A stretch of 64,000 nucleotides of DNA from Hormiphora californensis (taxonomy: Eukaryota > Ctenophora > Tentaculata > Cydippida > Pleurobrachiidae): contig CM035354.1 in assembly GCA_020137815.1 (NCBI GenBank), positions 1,374,146 through 1,438,145 of the forward strand, in the 5' to 3' direction. This document shows, in pieces, positions 58,746-64,000 of this stretch. Within the stretch, counting starts at the first letter, position 1. The number at the start of each line of letters is the position of its first letter. The position numbers and the translations under genes were made by a program. Under the pieces are notes generated by a model. The model was not told where the DNA came from. It was given only the letters and a program-made list of their open reading frames with translations, and searched no databases.

Positions 58746-59200
58746 GATAGATGAGGCAAGTCCGCCTTAGTAACACCATCTTCTTCATTCAGGAACATCT
58801 CCAGGCATCTGAATTCTAATGAATTTATTGATACATTTAACAGTCTCTAGGAAATCAGTAAGAGTGGACCCTTGTGTGCATTGACATTGATGAAACCATG
58901 TTTTTGATGATGATATCGAGAATGTTTTTGACAATGGTTTTTCCAGAAAAGACTTTCACAGATAACACAAGATCCTTAACCTTAATGAACATGATTATAG
59001 TTACTGTTGTGAGTAGTGGATAGTAGAAGGTTGATGTGTGGGGTCAGGAGATGTGATGATGTGAAGGATTGAATGGAGTGAGTTCTTGACTTGGCTTGAC
59101 GTGGCTTGGTCTTGAAGAGCTTGCTACAGGGTAGTGTGCGGCACTCTTTACATCATCGCACACCTCAAATTAATTTGTTTAAAGTAGTGTTGAAAAGTTT
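58746..59200. other. Probable 5' region of the second LINE
   Basis: Non-coding sequence between the ORF1 start and the right satellite block. The words GACTTGGCTTGACGTGGCTT and TGGTCTTGAAGAGC lie near 59090-59115. The border with satellite is at about 59200. Confidence 0.5.
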
Positions 59201-59204
59201 GAAA

Positions 59205-60478
59205 CGGGGGTTAGACAGGGGGTTAGAACGTCCTGCATCAGTGAGACAGGGGTGGGGGGGTTAGACAGGGGGTTAGAACGTCCTGCATCAGTCAGACAGG
59301 GGTGGGGGTTAGACAGGGGGTTAGAACGTCCTGCATCAGTGAGACAGGGGTGGGGGGTTAGACAGGGGGTTAGAACAATTCCTGCATCAGTGAGACAGGG
59401 GTGGGGGGGTAGACAGGGGGTTAGAACGTCCTGCATCAGTGAGACAGGGGTGGGGGGTTAGACAGGGGGTTAGAACAATTCCTGCATCAGTGAGACAGGG
59501 GTGGGGGTTAGACAGGGGGTTAGAACAATTCCTGCATCAGTGAGACAGGCGTGGGGGGGGGGGGTAGGGCAAGGGGGTTAGAACGTCCTGCATCAGTGAG
59601 ACAGGGGTGGGGGATGGTTAGACAGGGGGTTAGAACAATTCCTGCATCAGTGAGACAGGGGTGGGGGATGGTTAGACAGGGGGTTAGAACGTCCTGCATC
59701 AGTGAGACAGGGGTGGGGGGTTAGACAGGGGGTTAGAACAATTCCTGCATCAGTGAGACAGGGGTGGGGGGGTAGACAGGGGGTTAGAACAATTCCTGCA
59801 TCAGTGAGACAGGGGTGGGGGGGTTAGACAGGGGGTTAGAACAATTCCTGCATCAGTGAGACAGGGGTGGGGGGTTAGACAGGGGGTTAGAACAATTCCT
59901 GCATCAGTGAGACAGGCGTGGGGGGGGTTAGACAGGGGGTTAGAACGTCCTGCATCAGTGAGACAGGGTGGGGGGGGGGGGGGGGGGGGTTAGACAGGGG
60001 GTTAGAACGTCCTGCATCAGTGAGACAGGGGTGGGGGTTAGACAGGGGGTTAGAACGTCCTGCATCAGTGAGACAGGGTGGGGGGGTTAGACAGGGGGTT
60101 AGAACAATTCCTGCATCAGTGAGACAGGCGTGGGGGGGGTAGGGCAAGGGGGTTAGAACGTCCTGCATCAGTCAGACAGGGGTGGGGGGTTAGAACGTCC
60201 TGCATCAGTGAGACAGGGGTGGGGGGTTAGACAGGGGCCGTTAGAACGTCCTGCATCAGTGAGACAGGGTGGGGGGTTAGACAGGGTTAGAACGTCCTGC
60301 ATCAGTGAGACAGGGGTGGGGGGTTAGACAGGGGGTTAGAACAATTCCTGCATCAGTGAGACAGGGGTGGGGGATTAGACAGGGGGTTAGAACGTCCTGC
60401 ATCAGTCAGACAGGCGTGGGGGATGGTTAGACAGGGGCCGTTAGAACAATTCCTGCATCAGTGAGACAGGGCGTGGGG
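59205..60478. repeat. ~50 bp G-rich satellite, right block (regular)
   Basis: About 25 copies of the same unit as 50480-53995 (AACGTCCTGCATCAGTGAGA or AACAATTCCTGCATCAGTGA, then CAGGGGTGGGGG and TTAGACAGGGG). Copies are regular and differ mainly in G-run length and in the GTCC/AATTCC alternative. The minus strand shows CCTGTCTCACTGATGCAG|GA, a plausible 3' splice site in every unit. Confidence 0.92.
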
Positions 60479-60603
60479 TGGACCCATTAAATTCTCAGAA
60501 TTTGCGGACATCCCCGTTGGATATGTATTGTATGAAAAGTATATTCTTGAAGACATCTCAGAAAACAACAAACATATTAAGAGAAACAAACTTTGCAGCT
60601 GTA

Positions 60604-60748
60604 AGTCGGATTTTTGAAAACTGTCACCCCAATGACGCGCTGATGAAATTGATCAATTTGACGCGCACACACACGTTAAAATGATGATTGTGACGGCAAA
60701 AACATTCCGCGCACGAAAAGGGGGGTGACAGTTTCAAAAAATCCGACT
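60604..60748. mobile_element. Foldback MITE of the AAGTCGGATTTTT family
   Basis: Ends AGTCGGATTTTTGAAAACTG and complement, TA on the left, middle with ACGCGCACACACACGTTAAA. A few deletions relative to the copy at 21492. Confidence 0.8.
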
Positions 60749-60929
60749 ACTCCACTATGAAATACTTAATATCTTGAATTTAATCTTGAATCTTGAATTT
60801 AATCTTGATTCTTGAATCTACAAGTACTAGTATATCAGTTGATGAAAGTTTCTGGACGTGACAATAGGACAATGAGATTATTGTAGGGAAAGTTAGAGAA
60901 TGCAGCAAAGTGAGAAAGAGGTGTATATA

Positions 60930-61575
60930 CAGGGTGTTCATATGGGATCTTTACAAGCGTTGGGCTTCACCTAGAAAAAATTTGACAAAATTAGCTTATG
61001 AAACTTCATACTTGGACTATTCTATACCCTCATTCAAGGTTCCTGGTGTTTCCGGAGCTCTAATACCCCTGGAAGTGTGTTTTTGGCATCAAAACTACCA
61101 GAAGGAATTTTTTGCTGGTGCTGAGACTTTGCTAGAATGTTTTTTGGGTATTTTCTATATCAATTCCAAAGTTTCATGATGATTGGATGTGTTTTATGAA
61201 CTCAAAATTTCGAAAAAAGTGCCTGAAAAGACTCTAAAACATCAATTTTTGCCGTTTTTGAGCTGTTTTTGAGCCTTTCCAGCCAGTTTATTTGGAACTT
61301 GGTGACTGAACCACATATCGAATCATCATGAAACTTTGGAATTGACATAGAAAATACCCAAAAAACATTCTAGCAAAGTCTCAGCACCAGCAAAAAATTC
61401 CTTCTGGTAGTTTTGATGCCAAAAACACACTTCCAGGGGTATTAGAGCTCCGGAAACACCAGGAACCTTGAATGAGGGTATAGAATAGTCCAAGTATGAA
61501 GTTTCATAAGTTAATTTTGTCAACTTTTTTCTGGGTGAAGCCCAACGCTTGTAAAGATCCCATATGAACACCCTG
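60930..61575. mobile_element. 646 bp foldback element 'CAGGGTGTTCATATGGGATC'
   Basis: Arms of ~260 bases (60930-61190 and 61320-61575) are inverted copies, joined by a ~130-base spacer; TA on both sides. The ends are CAGGGTGTTCATATGGGATC and complement. The same conceptual peptide appears on both strands (SYLDYSIPSFKVPGVSGALI) purely because of the palindrome. A single arm lies at 9556-9877. Confidence 0.88.
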
Positions 61576-62498
61576 TAGTGTATATAGGTAGTGTATAGTT
61601 CTACTTAGTAGCAAAATAAGCTGAAGCACGAACAGCAAGCTGGGAAAGTTACATCCTACTGAATCAGAGAGTGTTCTGGACAATATATGTTTGTTTTAGG
61701 GAACTAGAATACAGTACAAATATCATATCATATCCTAGTTATCCAATATCCACTATAATATAGATCAGTACAAACATCATATCATATCCTAGTTGTCAAC
61801 TAGAGTTCAGCACAGCAGCACATCCAACCACATAATATAATAATCAAGTGAACAAGTGACCCAACTATGTAATGACTTGATTGCTTGGCCGTTTGCCATA
61901 TACATATATTCGAGATTCTTCATGATCAGCGCTGCAGGGTTATTGCAGGGTTATAGCGATATTAATCAGTCAATGTAGAGCTGTCAGATCCATTATCAAT
62001 CAATCAATATGCCACATGCGATAAAGTTTGTTAAATACCACTATTACCGTCTCATGTTCACGTGGCAATTGGCATATATTGACTGATTGATAAAGTTCCC
62101 CTAACAGCTCTTTAGAAGCTTTTTAATCGTGTTTCAGAAGTTCTGGAAGCTTCGTTCAGCTGCTTGAATGTTTTTCTTCAAGTCATGTAGAACAGCTCAT
62201 GACAACATATTAACTGCAACAGTAATCAATTGCAGATTGGAGCGTACGGCCAAGGAACAAAACCAGTTTCACCCCAGCGATACTACGATCTGAGTCTCCG
62301 GAAAAACAAAGTTCAGACTTTCTGGAACCAACCTTCTCCTGAATTAAATAAAAAGTAATTAATCAATTAGTTAGATTAATAATTTGTAAGATTCTTTGAC
62401 AGCTGTTCATGAGATCAAGACGAATATTTTCTGACATTGACAGCAAAAGTCTTTTTTTCCCTCTCTCTCTCACTTCCTCTCTCTATTCCACTTCCCAG
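61576..62498. other. Intronic or intergenic, no feature assigned
   Basis: A direct repeat CATATCATATCCTAGTT(A/G)T occurs at about 61722 and 61781. Otherwise AT-rich unique sequence. Just before 62499 is a strong polypyrimidine tract (TTCCCTCTCTCTCTCACTTC) and CCCAG acceptor. Confidence 0.5.
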
Positions 62499-63348
62499 GT
62501 TTGACTATAGTGAAGTAACGTCCAGCACGGAAAATGTGAAGGAATTCATTGCCCATTTTATGGAGTTTGGTCTGGCTTTTCTTACCAATACCCCCCACCA
62601 AACTGGAGATATACTAAAGGTAATTGCACTTTTTTATTGGAAGAAGTTTTATATCTAAACGGGAAACAATTCATAACTTGATATACATGTGACATTTTAA
62701 AGGTCTGATACTGAGATACCATGTCCTATAATAGTGGGCGGACTCTAGTGCTAACGGACTCTATCCTATATCCTACTCAGATTCTAGATACGTTGGAGGT
62801 TGGTCCTTATTGGGATAATATGTTTGGAACTGTATCACGTGTCAGCTTCATGAGTAAGTATAAGTAACACATGATATATGAGCTGTAGCTTGGTAACATA
62901 GACACCTGGCCACGGTGTCCTGGAATGAGGTTTTACCTCGCCTAGAGTGACCCGAGAAGTTACGGACCCTACCCCACGTATTTTTTGACGTAGAATCCGA
63001 AAAACATAAAATTAAAATCCTGTCATGTGCCGTTTTTGCGTAAAACGGCAAAAACTGTCATTTTTAGCAATTTTCGTATTTTCCATGGCGCGACCGAGAT
63101 TGAGCGGGGGTCGCACCAGGTGTCTATGTCACCAAGGGTCGCGCCAGTTGTCTATGTCACCACCTCCACTCCCTCTTTTCAGATGATCCATCGAACCAGG
63201 CGTTTAATAACCAACACCTGGACCTACACACAGACATGCCATACTACACACAGACCCCCTCTGCCTACTTCTTCCACTGTCTGGCCAATGAGCTGGAGGG
63301 GGGTGAGAGCTACTGGGCGGACACCTTTAGTGCTGTTCAAGAAATAAG
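62499..63348 (+). CDS. Gamma-butyrobetaine/trimethyllysine dioxygenase-like, three middle exons (partial)
   Basis: Exons 62499-62619, 62781-62853 and 63183-63348 join in phase. They encode FDYSEVTSSTENVKEFIAHF with GLAFLTNTP, then VGPYWDNMFGTVSRVSF, then NNQHLDLHTDMPYYTQTPSA with HCLANELEGGESYWADTFSA. This is the core of the TauD-type Fe(II)/2-oxoglutarate oxygenases of carnitine synthesis. HTD supplies two of the three iron ligands (H-x-D), and HC..GGES..D.F is the following family segment. The distal His and the Arg that bind 2-oxoglutarate should lie in later exons, beyond 63348; none was seen up to 64000. BBOX1 and TMLHE are alike here, so I do not choose between them. The reading phase of the first exon matches the end of the exon at 42318-42481. 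Confidence 0.8.
62893..63143. mobile_element. Foldback MITE 'GGTGACATAGACACCTGG' in a dioxygenase intron
   Basis: Left end GGTAACATAGACACCTGGCC; right end (complement) GGTGACATAGACACCTGGTG. The right terminus is followed by a second partial copy of it (CGCGCCAGTTGTCTATGTCA). Related to 39262-39488. It lies only ~40 bases from the acceptor at 63183. Confidence 0.7.
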
Positions 63349-64000
63349 GTAGGGGCATGCAGTAGCTGTCAGCGCGAACCACTCTCTTTGCTCGGCTCTT
63401 CTGCAGAGGGTAAGCGCGATGCCTGACAGATGTACTAGCTACATTTAGGTTTTGGTCGTCCAGTCCAATACTGCACTGATCTACGTGCAATTATTGCGAG
63501 CTATGAAGTATGGTTCTACTAAATATTGGTAGAAGCTGTGAAGATCACTAATCATGAGTCCACTAGTCATGAGTCCACTATAATGGGCCTCATTGAAACT
63601 TTCAGCACAATTACCATGGTACTACCATATCATTAGTTTCTATTAAATTGCAACTAATGACCTGTGCGATGGTAGTAATGGCAGACATGTTATAGCTCCC
63701 AACTAGTAGTTGGGAGATAGAACACGTGTGATCTGAACAAGTCTGCAACTAAATACTAATGACCTTTAATGCTCCAGCTCTGGTCTAGACACTAGTTACT
63801 TATTATGCTAGCTGCGTACCGGGTTCTTACTAAAACTCTTAAAACTAGAAATTCCTGGAATTTTAAAGAGCTTTTTAGAAAGAATTTCGAGTACTTGAGT
63901 TCTGCTTATTATAATAAGTTCCCCTGACCAAGTGCAAGAGAAATCTGCAGTGATCACGACCTATCGCGCTAACCCTTTCTCTCGCTCTTTGAGCTTGGAG
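63349..64000. other. Downstream intron, no exon recognised
   Basis: Begins with the donor GTAGGG. No family segment of the dioxygenase is visible before the window ends, so the gene continues to the right. ACTAATGACCT occurs twice (63652, 63751), and GTCATGAGTCCACTA near 63555 is also repeated. Confidence 0.5.

Noticed and set aside
59205-60478. CRISPR-like regular repeats
   Set aside because: The units follow each other with no unique spacers, and the setting is an animal genome with introns and LINEs. It is a satellite.

Overview
The window reads as nuclear DNA from an invertebrate animal. Its genes are split by many GT-AG introns, its proteins are animal families, and it carries APE-type LINEs, many TA-flanked foldback elements and long (GA)n tracts. 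A sponge or other early-branching invertebrate would fit, but I see no marker that fixes the phylum. Seven genes could be assembled or recognised by joining exons in phase, and four of them give complete reading frames of the expected length.

Layout. 0.9-6.7 kb, minus strand: RPA2 (replication protein A 32 kDa, 7 exons, 271 aa) and EIF2D (translation factor, 9 exons, 540 aa). 7-10.7 kb: remains of a hAT-type transposase and of a second multi-exon family that is probably also mobile. 11.6-20.2 kb, minus: STARD3/MLN64-like cholesterol-transfer protein (13 exons, 485 aa) with a 4 kb intron full of minisatellites, (GA)n and a tRNA-like foldback element. 20.2-30.6 kb: a repeat domain with a nested tandem array, a broken LINE and several foldback elements. 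30.9-32.7 kb, minus: a secreted Ig plus C-type lectin gene with one frameshift, facing a small MIC13-like gene (33.1 kb, plus). 33.6-41.2 kb: two tail-to-tail paralogues of the mitochondrial carnitine/acylcarnitine carrier SLC25A20. 42.3 kb and 62.5-63.3 kb, plus: exons of a gamma-butyrobetaine/trimethyllysine dioxygenase-like gene, with a four-helix membrane protein, a pogo-like foldback element, a gene-poor C-rich tract, a ~50 bp satellite and a second LINE between them.

Functional links. The two carriers and the dioxygenase belong to carnitine synthesis and transport and lie within 30 kb. RPA2, EIF2D and STARD3 are unrelated housekeeping neighbours.

The most unusual signal is that tandem repeats repeatedly straddle exon-intron borders. 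In at least ten places, across five genes, the repeat unit contains the splice donor or acceptor plus the adjoining exon edge, copied two to five times. In one carrier gene the repeat also supplies the C-terminal tail and stop codon. This looks like a genome-wide habit of local duplication at splice junctions, which is a known route to new introns and alternative splice sites.
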